Positions 1 to 8,340 of a DNA stretch of 13,583 bases are shown piece after piece. Location: contig QKYT01000824.1 of assembly GCA_003550305.1 (NCBI GenBank), positions 1-13,583 of the forward strand. Direction: 5' to 3'. Each line of letters opens with the position of its first letter. Positions within the stretch are counted from its first letter, which is position 1. The notes below the pieces were generated by a model, which made no database searches, was not told the DNA's origin, and saw nothing but the letters and a program-made list of their open reading frames with translations. Source of the stretch: Glomus cerebriforme. Taxonomy: Eukaryota; Glomeromycota; Glomeromycetes; Glomerales; Glomeraceae. Made by a program: the position numbers and the translations under genes.

Positions 1-305
1 TTGGCATTATCATGAATACTCTTGCAACTGGAAAAAGGCCTTGGTATAATAGACCACATAATATTAATTTAGCAAAAGATATTTGTAATGGTAAAAGACT
101 TGTAATTCCTGAAGATACACCTAAATTTTATGCAGAATTGATGCAACAATGTTGGGATAATGATCCAGATAAACGTCCGACTGCATCTTATTTAAATGAA
201 AAATTAGGAGAATGGATTATTTTAATTTGTGACGATCCAAATCCGTCCAAAATATCAGATGAAAATTCTGTTGCTGAAGAAAAAAAGGTGGAAAATGATT
301 TCTAA
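1..305 (+). CDS. Protein kinase, C-terminal part of a tyrosine-kinase-like gene (5' end outside window)
   Basis: The frame is already open at the first base (GGC ATT ATC ATG, reading GIIM), so the ATG at 12 is an internal codon and not the start. The fragment covers the end of a kinase C-lobe. GIIM fits the helix that normally reads SFGIIM in this family. KDICNGKRLVIPEDTPKFY and ELMQQCWDNDPDKRPTA are the last conserved block, with the CW and the KRP arginine that closes the domain. LNEKLGEWI follows, then a charged tail of about 35 residues rich in Asp, Glu and Lys, ending at TAA/303-305. Family knowledge: these Ser/Thr or Tyr kinases of the TKL type number in the hundreds in Rhizophagus and often carry Sel1 repeats after the kinase; no Sel1 repeat is seen here. 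The visible part has no break, so the gene may be intact, but ATP-binding and catalytic residues lie outside the window. Confidence 0.85.
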   Translation, partial: GIIMNTLATGKRPWYNRPHNINLAKDICNGKRLVIPEDTPKFYAELMQQCWDNDPDKRPTASYLNEKLGEWIILICDDPNPSKISDENSVAEEKKVENDF

Positions 306-647
306 GTTACCTAAAAAAAATATATTCAAGTGTATATCGAACATACTCTAAAGCGCGCCTTTGTATTTCTCAAATAACATAAAAGCCTTAATTTACATTT
401 TAAAGAATTAATTTTATCAGCTAAATTATATGATTGGAAAATTTTGCAGCACAGTGAGTTTGGAACAATTATCGTGGAAAAAGTGAATATTAGGCTGTTA
501 TTTCCGTTGACTTTCCAATCAAATTAAATCGACTGAAAAACACAACCAAACCGGAAGTCAAAATCGAACAGGTCTATTATAATTTGAAAATTATTAGTTT
601 GTTAAAATATAACAATTATTTTCTGATTGAAACAGTAAGGCTTTATT
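306..647. other. Non-coding interval between two kinase sequences, with a spaced 10-bp inverted repeat
   Basis: No reading frame is supported here. The interval includes the 3' flank of the upstream kinase and one notable structure: TGATTGGAAA at 431-440 is perfectly inverted as TTTCCAATCA at 512-521, bounding a 91-bp segment. No convincing target-site duplication flanks it, so it may be a degenerate small element or chance. A slightly less AT-rich stretch (about 525-575, containing AACCGGAAGTC) has no identifiable function. Confidence 0.4.
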
Positions 648-1076
648 CTATAAATAGGTTAAATAAGTCAAACATTTTATTATTTCCCTGATTGTTACAG
701 AAGTTGAAATATTTTGTGAATTATCAAGACGCTTTGAAGCAACATTCATTGGCCCAACTCGAGTCAAGTCTTGTGCGTCATTATTCCAAATCCATCTAGG
801 TCCTTCCATCCAAAGAGCTGAATAGACATTACTGAATCCACCTTTATCAGTATATTTAACCATTTCGGATTTCTCAAACAAGAACCATTCCAAATAATCA
901 TAAGCTTGAGTAGCGTTAAATTGTGTGTATCAGATTAATTCGTCAATTTCTTTGCTTCCTGATATCCGATAAGAAAAGTTTTTTTCATGATATTCTTTCA
1001 CATTCCAAACACCATCCGAAAGAGATTCTGGTTTACCAAACTGGAATTTGATAAAGTAAAAATTATTGGTCGTCAT
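648..1076 (-). pseudogene. Kinase N-lobe fragment, interrupted by one TGA and truncated
   Basis: Read on the minus strand, one frame runs from an ATG at 1076-1074 to a TAG at 650-648 (143 codons), broken only by TGA at 932-930. After that stop it reads YLEWFLFEKSEMVKYTDKGG, then FSNVYSALWMEGPRWIW and VASKRLDNSQNISTS. This is a TKL-kinase N-lobe as found in Glomeromycotina: the Gly-rich loop KGGFSNVYSA and the beta-3 lysine in VASK are kept. Homology stops abruptly after NISTS, where the frame enters unrelated AT-rich sequence, so the catalytic loop and whole C-lobe are missing. The 48 residues before the TGA (including SGSKEIDELI) are in phase with the kinase. Their last part matches the linker that usually precedes the kinase, but the Cys-rich segment expected upstream is absent. 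A non-functional relic is most likely. A separately used short N-lobe protein starting at an internal Met (893) cannot be excluded but lacks a catalytic half. Confidence 0.8.
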
Positions 1077-1762
1077 GACATATGGATATAAAAATTTCAT
1101 TAAGTCACATTGTCATCCTTATAATGGTGAATAATTTATATTTTGATACAAAAACATCACATTGTGAATATTATTCTAGCAAAAAGGAAAAAATTTGGGA
1201 ATTAAATAAAAAAACTTGGACTTATTAAATTAAAAAGTTAGATAATAGATAAGGGATAATAGTCCTAACGAAAAAAACACGGGACTTCCACGAACCGGAA
1301 TTACATAACTCCGGCCGACATTATTAGAAAAGGAAAGATCAGCATGTGTATGGTTAATTATTTATAACTTTTTTTTTTACGAGAATAAAATTGATATCTA
1401 ATAAAAAAAAAAAATAAAAATAAAAATAATAATAAAACTTATTTATAACTAATAGCTTGGTCTTCAATTAGTAGCTCAATAATCACAGGAAACCAGTTGC
1501 AGACGCATGATGTATTTTATCACATTATCCATCTAGCACATGTGCGCCACAATTGTAATTCGTGATATCAAAAAAAAAAAAAAGAAAAAAAAAATTACGA
1601 ATATTTTTGCGTTTAAAAAAATTATTATTAAGAGTTTTTTATTATAAAAAGTTTATTAATCAATAAATATAAAAGATATATAATTAATTATACAACATTA
1701 TAATTTGAAATTAGTAAATTTGTTACCCTGTATTTAAAAATTTTAGATTATAACTAGCATAA
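1077..1762. other. AT-rich non-coding stretch with homopolymer and simple-sequence tracts
   Basis: No gene seen. Contains long A runs (around 1400-1435 with AAAAT/AAT repeats, and 1568-1592) and one GC-richer island at about 1285-1320, where CCGGA and TCCGG form a short inverted pair. Nothing links these to a named element. Confidence 0.4.
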
Positions 1763-1781
1763 CCCGTCGCGCTGCGCCGGG
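1763..1781. repeat. GC-rich imperfect hairpin in AT-rich DNA
   Basis: CCCGTCGC (1763-1770) and GCGCCGGG (1774-1781) pair across a 3-nt GCT loop with one mismatch. The spike of G+C stands out sharply from the surrounding sequence and lies about 35 bp after the repeated word AAATTTGTTACC (1716-1727) and about 20 bp before an ambiguous base at 1803. It may be the edge of a dispersed repeat; no element boundary can be proven. Confidence 0.45.
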
Positions 1782-1970
1782 ATCAATGAGCTTAAAGTAA
1801 TANAGTAAATCATGTACATAAAAATGTAAGCTGTGACATAAAAAAAAACATCCTGATTTATATTCAGGAAAATTAGATCCTATATGTTATCAATAGGTAT
1901 CTTAAAATTTTTATTTGATATTAATGCCAAGCAAAATAAATATATATATATATCACCTGAAATATGGAAT

Positions 1971-2085
1971 AGATCAGGCGCGGAGGCGCAGATGAATCAC
2001 GTGTTGCACAATTCAAAATTATTTATATGTACAGGTAATCTAAAACTTTCCGCTAGACAACAATTTTTTTAGTTATGTCAGAAAA
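1971..2085 (+). repeat. Diverged direct repeat, copy 1 (copy 2 at 2230-2325)
   Basis: Begins AGATCAGGC and shares with copy 2, in the same order, GCACAATT, the AAAATTATTTATA block, the TAATCTAAA block, AATTTTTTTAGTTAT and an A-run of eight. Copy 1 has roughly 18 extra bases (GGCGCAGATGAATCACGT region) near its start. The order and spacing of shared blocks argue for a real, old duplication or two copies of a dispersed element rather than chance. A 62-codon open frame crossing this repeat has no coding features. Confidence 0.6.
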
Positions 2086-2162
2086 AAAACACAAAATCCC
2101 ATTGGTGATCTATTGTTACAAAAAAAATTTTACTACTAATTAGTATTAGTAAATGTCAATCA

Positions 2163-2231
2163 TCAAAAGGACTTAACTTTTAAGTATAAAGATAAATTTG
2201 CCAATCAAAAGATCTTAACTTTTAAGTATAG
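2163..2231 (+). repeat. Two-unit direct repeat, about 26-bp unit with 17-bp spacer
   Basis: TCAAAAGGACTTAACTTTTAAGTATA-like units occur at about 2163-2188 and 2206-2231, differing only at GG versus GAT within the sixth to ninth bases. The TTAACTTTTAA core is itself near-palindromic. It lies between the two copies of the larger direct repeat and may be part of the same dispersed unit. Confidence 0.6.
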
Positions 2232-2325
2232 ATCAGGCACAGATCCGCACAATTTAAAACTATTTATACATGCTAATCTAAACGTTACGATTTTCCATGA
2301 ATTTTTTTAGTTATATAGATGAAAA
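2230..2325 (+). repeat. Diverged direct repeat, copy 2 (copy 1 at 1971-2085)
   Basis: Starts AGATCAGGC and follows copy 1 through CGCACAATTTAAAAC, TATTTATACATG, TAATCTAAA, AATTTTTTTAGTTAT and AAAAAAAA, with several substitutions and a shorter 5' part. Both copies face the same way, 259 bp apart from start to start. Confidence 0.6.
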
Positions 2326-2535
2326 AAAATGAGAAAAAATACGTATTATAAAGATAACTTTTCTTTCTAAATTTTTCCTTACTCCTAGATTCATTATTTG
2401 GATCTAAAAAAAAGAAATTATAAAATTAACAATAATTATATTAGAAAATTATTACATTAAGTTGAAAATTTACCATCTTTATTAATATTACGATTGAGAA
2501 ATATCAATTAGTTGAGCTTCTATTAAATGAAATAA

Positions 2536-2565
2536 ATAAACATTTTTTTCAAACAAAATGTTTAT
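2536..2565. repeat. Perfect 11-bp hairpin
   Basis: ATAAACATTTT (2536-2546) and AAAATGTTTAT (2555-2565) are exact inverted copies with an 8-nt loop. It sits in a gene-free AT-rich interval. It could form a stem in RNA or be a remnant of a small element; no neighbouring gene gives it a role. Confidence 0.5.
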
Positions 2566-2660
2566 CAAGAAACTTTGCTAGAAAAAATAATATTGTTAAA
2601 AAAAATTTTATAAGTTAATTTATTTTTCTTTTCCGTCCATTAAAAGTTTATTAGAAATCT

Positions 2661-2742
2661 GGTGCGGGTCGGGCTGGGCCGAGCCGGCATAGGCTGGCAT
2701 TGAAATTTTTTATTTTAAATCTGGGCCAGACCATGTCGCATT
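2661..2742. other. Isolated GC-rich patch
   Basis: About 40 bases at 2661-2700 are dominated by G and C (GGGTCGGGCTGGGCCGAGCC), including a small GGCT/AGCC stem and a repeated GGC(T)GGCAT word. A second block, CTGGGCCAGACCATGTCGC, follows at about 2722-2741 after an AT spacer. The contrast with flanking sequence suggests an inserted or low-complexity repeat. No coding frame is supported on either strand. Confidence 0.45.
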
Positions 2743-3059
2743 TTCAGTGAAGCTTTATCAAGAATTATATCATATCAGTGTATTGGAGTTCTCAAAATAA
2801 TTGCCAAACCAAAACATTGTATATAATGAAATCTTTCAAAATGTTTAATAAGACATATTGTTATTATTTTAACATAGTAAATTTTAACCAATATTTATTA
2901 ATTTCATTAATATTAATTATAAATTTCTAATTAATTAAATAAAAAAGGTTTGTTTTATTGTTCTTTTTTTTTCATTTAAATATTAAAATTAAAAATAAAA
3001 TTTAGTTTAATTTAAAAATGTCTCTAATATATTCTATCTTAACAAATCTAAATTAATTT

Positions 3060-3420
3060 TATTAAGTTATCAATTGTTTATATTTTATCTGATTCTATTA
3101 TCAATCTCCAACATTGTTTAATACTATCTATTCATATAATTTTGTTATATTTTTTTCATTTTCTAATTTTTTCTCTCGTATTATCCTTTTCTAATTTACA
3201 TCATTATTTCTTTCTATTTCTAACTTATCATTTTTTTCGTATGTTTCAATTAATATAATAGAACTTGTTAACTCAAATTATTTCCACATTTTATTTCTTG
3301 GGTATACTGTTTCTCTTCTCCAGTTTTCCTCAAATTGTTCTTGTTCTTTCCATTTTTTTTTCCTGTGCATCTGTTTTTAGCTTCCTCATTCCTTCTCATT
3401 GAAATTTTTATTTTTAACCA
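3060..3420. other. Pyrimidine-rich (T/C) tract without a gene
   Basis: The plus strand is strongly T- and C-biased over about 350 bp (repeated TTTTTTC, TTCTCTTCTCC and TTCCTTCTC blocks), giving few stops on the plus strand and no recognisable protein. It may be decayed intronic or low-complexity DNA. Confidence 0.35.
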
Positions 3421-4150
3421 GAGTAATATTACAAGAAATTGATAATGTTGGATTCGGACAGTTTCATATTAGTGCATGATTATAGGAATCTTTACAAATG
3501 GGTGCCTTATGATTTGTTTGCGATTAATTTTAGTTGCAGCAATATTAGGATATTTTTTTTACAGTAGCATAAATGAAAATAACATTGATTCTGAATAAAA
3601 TATCTGCTGTGATCTTTTTAGACTTCATCAATTCTTTATTCACCCATTTATCTAATTTTAATTATTGATTTCTTGTTATCATACAGATTATATATTTGTG
3701 TTATCCTTAGATTCTTTTGTCTTTACTGTTCAAAAGGTCTAACATGACCACTGCATCATCTTTTTTTCTACTTTGTATATTTTGTTTCACCATTTTCTGT
3801 TAATAAAATTGTTTCTTTCTCGTCAGTTTATTTTGTTAAATCCAACAATATCTTAATTATCTTCTTTTTAGGAAAAGCAGGTTTCAGTTTTAAGTACTAC
3901 ACAGCTGTCCTCAACTAGTAATAGACTTTTTGCTAACAGATGATATCTTTAAGAGTTACTTGATTTTTTGAAATTAAGTAAAATAAGTGAGGAGGGAATT
4001 CTAATCTAAACCAACCAGCCAGTTAGGAGATACTCAACTATCTGACCGGCTTTCCTTGCCTGATACGAGAAAGTTCTCATATACAGTATAAGGAAGATAA
4101 GAGGGAGTTTAAAAGAAGGTAGATGGAATAGCTTTTATAAAGAATTATAG
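3421..4150. other. Weakly ORF-like, less AT-rich patch; coding status unresolved
   Basis: Two parts show short open frames. On the plus strand, 3445-3567 encodes 40 residues beginning MLDSDSFILVHDYRNLYKWV. Near 3872 a pyrimidine tract and AG (TTCTTTTTAG) precede a 23-codon open stretch beginning EKQVSVLSTTQLSSTSNRLF that ends at TGA/3941. However, the minus strand over about 4137-3870 is at least as open (segment MRTFSYQARKAGQIVEYLL and more, two stops only), so the strand cannot be decided. No domain is recognised. An RNA-level stem is also possible at about 4017-4052, where AGCCAGTTAG pairs imperfectly with CTGACCGGCT. Confidence 0.2.
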
Positions 4151-4353
4151 AAAGGAAATAAAATTGTGATAATATAATTAAAGATACCATATGAATGAAA
4201 TACTGAAAAAAAGGTGATATTTATATATTTAAATATAAAAATGAGTATGATGAGTCGCATCATGCAAATTTCTATATTTGGGAAATTATGCAAGATTTAT
4301 TACGTGATTTTTTCATTTGTCCACATGCAATACATGTCATAACTTTACTCATA

Positions 4354-4365
4354 TACTGTACAGTA
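4354..4365. repeat. Perfect 12-bp palindrome TACTGTACAGTA
   Basis: The exact palindrome TACTGTACAGTA lies in a cluster of TACTGTA words (also about 4083, 4391 and 4879, either strand). A dyad of this kind could be a protein-binding site, but no gene nearby gives it a function. Confidence 0.35.
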
Positions 4366-4369
4366 TTAC

Positions 4370-5355
4370 AATATTATCATTAACTATTATACTGTAAGTG
4401 CGTAATACAGGCGCACAGCCACTTTAAAATTATTCATTAATCACCTAGATAAATTTACTGCATTACATGTATAATGTTCATGAAGTGAATTTTTTGAAAT
4501 TTTTAGAGCATTACACTGTAAATAATTGATTCATATATTAAGAGGCCAATATTGCCAAAATGAAGGTAGAACAATATTGATTTGAAAAAAAAGATTTCAT
4601 TCGACTTTTTACTTCATTAAAAATTTATGATTATAAGAAGTATAAAAAAATATAAAATCATATTATATAATGATTTGATATTGGTTCAGTAGGAATGAAA
4701 AATTAATTTCTTAAATGATATACTAGTATTTCGAATAATGAATGTAATAAGAAGAATAATAAATTTCTGGGACAAGAATAATTTTGTATATATGGGCGAT
4801 TTCAAGTGCAAGTGAAGATTTTGTGATAAGTAAATTCAGCTCACATTGCAGCCAACGTTATAATCACTTGATTAACATACTGTATATCGGATTCGCACTA
4901 GATTATTGCATAAAAAAAAAATAAAAATGATTCAAATTTCAAAACTAAACTTTTTGGATTATATAAATTTATGACGATTTAGAAATATCTGGATTGAGTA
5001 TTTTTTAATGAAGTTTATTCAAATAAATTAAGATTATAAAAGTTAAACCATCATGATAAAGAAGTTAAAACTTTAATATAAACTAATAATTAAGTATAAA
5101 TTTCATCTTTTTTTTTTAGGAAAAAAATTCATACTTTAGTTCATTTCTTTAATAAAATAATTTTATTTAAACTTTTACTAGTCATACATGGTAATTTGTC
5201 ATAAAAAGTAATTTATACTCCACAGAAAGCATAATTTTTCAAACTGATAACAAGGCGCAAATTTGTTACCTTGTATTAAATAATTAACATGAAATAATCA
5301 TATTGAAAAAAATCTTTAAATGGAAAAATACAAATTAAAGATCTATAACAACACA
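4370..5355. other. AT-rich non-coding stretch
   Basis: No gene seen. Contains A/T runs, a small GC-richer block near 4405-4425 (CAGGCGCACAGCC) and, at 5259-5270, a second copy of the word AAATTTGTTACC inside an imperfect palindrome (ACAAGG at about 5250, CCTTGT at about 5269). Confidence 0.4.
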
Positions 5356-5475
5356 AAAATGATGATTTTTTTCTTAAAAACCCTTAGATTGATCTAAAAA
5401 AATAGGTTATAACATTAAAATAATTATGTAAGCATAAACAAAATTCAATACATTAGTAAAAAAAATCATCATTTT
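5356..5475. repeat. 17-bp perfect inverted repeat around an 86-bp spacer, next to a kinase pseudogene 3' end
   Basis: AAAATGATGATTTTTTT (5356-5372) and AAAAAAATCATCATTTT (5459-5475) are exact inverted copies. The right arm ends 3 bp from the stop (5478) of the minus-strand kinase pseudogene, so on that strand it lies just past the coding end. Inside the loop, TAGATTGATCTA forms a further small dyad. It may be a short foldback element or a 3'-UTR stem. No target-site duplication is visible. Confidence 0.5.
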
Positions 5476-5477
5476 CG

Positions 5478-6632
5478 TTAATTTTCAATTAAGAAATAAT
5501 AATAATCATCTGAATTTTTTGGTTCAGAAGGATTATTAAAATTAAGTAGTCTGCTTTATAAACAACTTCTGAATGTATTTCATATGATAAGCTAATTAAA
5601 GTCGCGTTACTAGATTTCCATAATATTTTACTAATTTCACTTGCTGTTGAACGATTTAATTGATTTGCATCTAATTAAATGCACAATCAATTGAGGTACT
5701 TTAATGTTAAACCTTGGTCTAAATCCTTGGCAAATTTTTTAATGCTAAATTTTGATCATGGCTTACATCATGGTAAGGAGGTAAACCAGAAATTATTTCA
5801 TAATAATTATACCAAAATTATAAATATCAGCAGCAGCTTTGGTATAATTTTGTCCTCTTAAAATTTCATGAGAAATATAAGGTAAAACGCCATATGTACT
5901 ATTTTTTGTATTTTCTGATGCAATATAATCTGCAGGTTTACATAATCCCATATGACCATATCAGTTATATAAGTACTATAACCAAGTTATATTGCCAATA
6001 TGTAAATCTCGATGAATTAGTTTCTTTGCATGAATATGTTTAAGCTCCCTTACATTTCAATATAAATTTACAATGTTAACAAACCAATTTAATTTGCTTT
6101 ATATATCTAAATAATTTCGTAAACTTCCATTATTTGATTATTCTAAAACCATCATATAATTTTTTGTATCTGGATCTTGAATTATTCCATAAAGATTAAT
6201 AACAGAAGAAAAATCAATACCATAATCAAGTAATTATATGATGTGATGTAATCTAAATTGTACATTTTATAAAAAATAGTAAAAATCATTCTTCAAAAAT
6301 TCTAAATTATTTCATACCTCATTGTTAGAGCTACATCCTTATTAGATCCAGATCGTTTCCAATTTTGATTTTTATTATCCCACTATTTTTCCGTCAATCC
6401 AATTTGCTTTATACACTTTGCCAAACCCTCTTTTGCAATATATTCAATATTATAAAATCTATCATAAGGTATCCACTCTAATACTTTTTTGCTGATAGCT
6501 GAGTATGTTGAATAAATTTGTCAATAACATCATTATAGTCCAATTTTTGAAATTTTGTTGAAGTCGTTTTGCGTTACATGCGTTACACCAATAATAATTA
6601 CCTTTATGTTTACATTCTTCACACAAATCCAT
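5478..6632 (-). pseudogene. Nearly full-length TKL protein kinase pseudogene with frameshifts and stops
   Basis: Minus-strand segments in shifting frames give, in order: a Cys-rich head (MDLCEECKHKG, then WCNACNAKRLQQNFKNW); a linker (DVIDKFIQHTQLSA); LEWIPYDRFYNIEYIAKEG; a Gly-rich loop (GLGKVYKANW); WDNKNQNWKRSGSNKDVAL; LLDYGIDFSSVINLYGIIQD; the catalytic loop HRDLHIGN (5991-6014); GLCKPADYIA; GVLPYISHEILRGQNYTKAA; ICQGFRPRFNIKVPQLIVHL; and a tail (SLSYEIHSEVV). This is the standard layout of Glomeromycotina TKL kinases. Decay is plain: at least four frame changes (near 6541, 6481, 6400 and 6380), stops within NNGS, HHII and other blocks, and VALTM (6320-6337) where VALK is expected, so the ATP-anchoring lysine is lost. 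HRD Asp and the following Asn remain. APE reads SHE. The ATG at 6632 precedes the Cys motif closely and is the likely ancestral start. The minus-strand frame ends at TAA/5478 if the last shift is followed. Confidence 0.9.
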
Positions 6633-6639
6633 AATTTGA

Positions 6640-6856
6640 CAGATTATTCAATAAAATGATTGTAATAAAATTTTATCTATACGATACGAATAATAAATAA
6701 TGAATTTACAATCAGAGGAAAAATTGAAATGGAAATATTACGCTATGAAAAAAACTTCTTTTATAACCCAAATATATCTACGGTATTTGTGTATTTGTCA
6801 CGACAATGCATAATATAAATAAATATTATACAGTACGATGTCAATTAGGGTGTGAT
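6640..6856. other. 5' flank of the kinase pseudogene, AT-rich
   Basis: Upstream (on the minus strand) of the ancestral kinase start. No clear core promoter could be picked out among many A/T words. A TACAGTA word lies near 6830. Confidence 0.3.
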
Positions 6857-6888
6857 GATTAATGCAGTGAACTTCACATGCATTAATC
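6857..6888. repeat. Near-perfect 32-bp palindrome
   Basis: GATTAATGC (6857-6865) and GCATTAATC (6880-6888) are exact inverted copies, and between them GTGAA and TTCAC pair around a single C. Apart from one unpaired A on the left and AT on the right, the whole segment folds on itself, so it could extrude as a cruciform or form a tight RNA stem. It lies about 225 bp beyond the start of the minus-strand kinase pseudogene. Its origin is unknown. Confidence 0.65.
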
Positions 6889-8340
6889 AAAAACGATACA
6901 TTTGCCTTTTATATAACAATGTTGTGCAAAATTTAATATATTTAGTGTGCCAAAATATTAATATATGTAATTCGAACGTTGAAACAATTATTTTAAAATT
7001 ACTAATAATGAAGATCATAAAGTTGTTTAGTCATATCGAACTTATGTGATCTACAACCAACTTTCTCATGAATCAACCTTTTTTCTTAAAACTTTATAAC
7101 AATTATAACAATTATTAGGACAGAGGAGAAAATTGAAAGTAAATAAACTAAATCGTAGTTTCATTAATTAAAGATCATAGACGGACCAAAGGTCTTTTGT
7201 TCTTTTAACGGGAAATAGAAAACAAAAATGAATTTTGATATCCGAATTAGATGATGCAACTTATCTTTAGAGGAAAATACCTTTTTTTTAAAAAAAATTC
7301 TGTTTACAATAACTTAGATATTTTATTATACTTCAATTAGTTAGTTAAATATACATATATAAATTGTCGATGTAATAATATTAAATTACACAATTTCAAA
7401 TATTTTTTAAACTCTTTTCCAAAAGTTAAAAATTTTACTAAGCCGTTGTATTTTGTAATTTTGTTTCCCAAAAATCCCATCCGGTGACAAATTAGGTAAC
7501 ATGAAAAAACATTTTTCATACAAAAAATAATTCGCACAAAGTATACATGAGTAAAAAATGGAAAACTTTGGTGTGTAATGTGATGCAGGTAACAAATTAT
7601 CAGAAGTTATATGATGTGACTTCTGCTGTACATGTTACTGCTATTCCAATCCATATCTATTAAAAAAACAGGTTAGTTAAAATTTTAATTTTTTTTTATG
7701 AAAAAAGAAAATTACGTGGATTGAACGTAATTAAATTTTAGATTTGTTTCCAAATCTTTTTGTTAGTGCAGCGAATCATTTATGAAGAATCGATATTAAA
7801 AAAAAAAATCAAATAGGAACATATTGATGATTGATGATTTTTGAAATACTGATATAGATAATTAACATTAGCAGTTATCATTAATACCCATTTTATGTTA
7901 AAAAATCTAAAATCTTTAAAATTTAATAACATGCTTTAGCAATGGTATTTTTTTTTTTTTTTTTTGAAAGAAAACTGTCAATGAAAGAGACACTTCTCGA
8001 AGAAAAATAGGAAGAGTTAAAAGTTAAAGAAAATATATTGATTTAAATTTATATGAATTTTTAATAGAGCTAAACGAAAGTCTGATATAATTTTTTTCGA
8101 TTAGTTAAATCATGTGATCGTGTGACTTTATATCTTTGAGGTAATTATTTTTGCTTTTACAATTATTATACCTTCTGGTATTTTATAAATATAAAAAGAG
8201 CAAATTCATCAACTAAAAATTAAGTACATGGACGAGCAATGATTAAAAAAGATCTAAGAAAATCAAACATTACTCATGACAATCTATTGTTCTCCCTCAT
8301 GTGATATTCCAATTCGCCAAAAAATCTAGTTACTGCGCCT
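6889..8340. other. Long AT-rich stretch with no supportable gene
   Basis: Open frames of 60-75 codons exist (for example minus strand 7634-7407, with MLPNLSPDGIFGKQNYKIQR near its end), but none has a recognised domain or decisive coding signal at this base composition. Notable items: GGTAACAAATT at 7588-7598, reverse complement of a word seen at 1716 and 5259; a related GGTGACAAATT near 7482; and an 18-base T run ending at 7965. Confidence 0.4.

Noticed and set aside
4247..4263. Hammerhead-ribozyme-like TGATGAG near a small hairpin
   Set aside because: The segment ATGATG-AGTCG-CATCAT is a simple stem-loop. The required CTGANGA context and the following GAAA core are missing.
5679..5861. Plus-strand open frame of 60 codons
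   Set aside because: It is antisense to the C-lobe of the kinase pseudogene, whose minus-strand motifs are unmistakable.
6852..7049. Plus-strand open frame of 65 codons
   Set aside because: It starts inside the 32-bp palindrome, has no domain, and consists mostly of Ile, Asn, Lys and Leu codons expected from AT-rich sequence.
7337..7634. Overlapping minus-strand open frames
   Set aside because: They overlap in different phases; the longer needs a TTG start. Length is near what chance gives at this composition, and no family is recognised.
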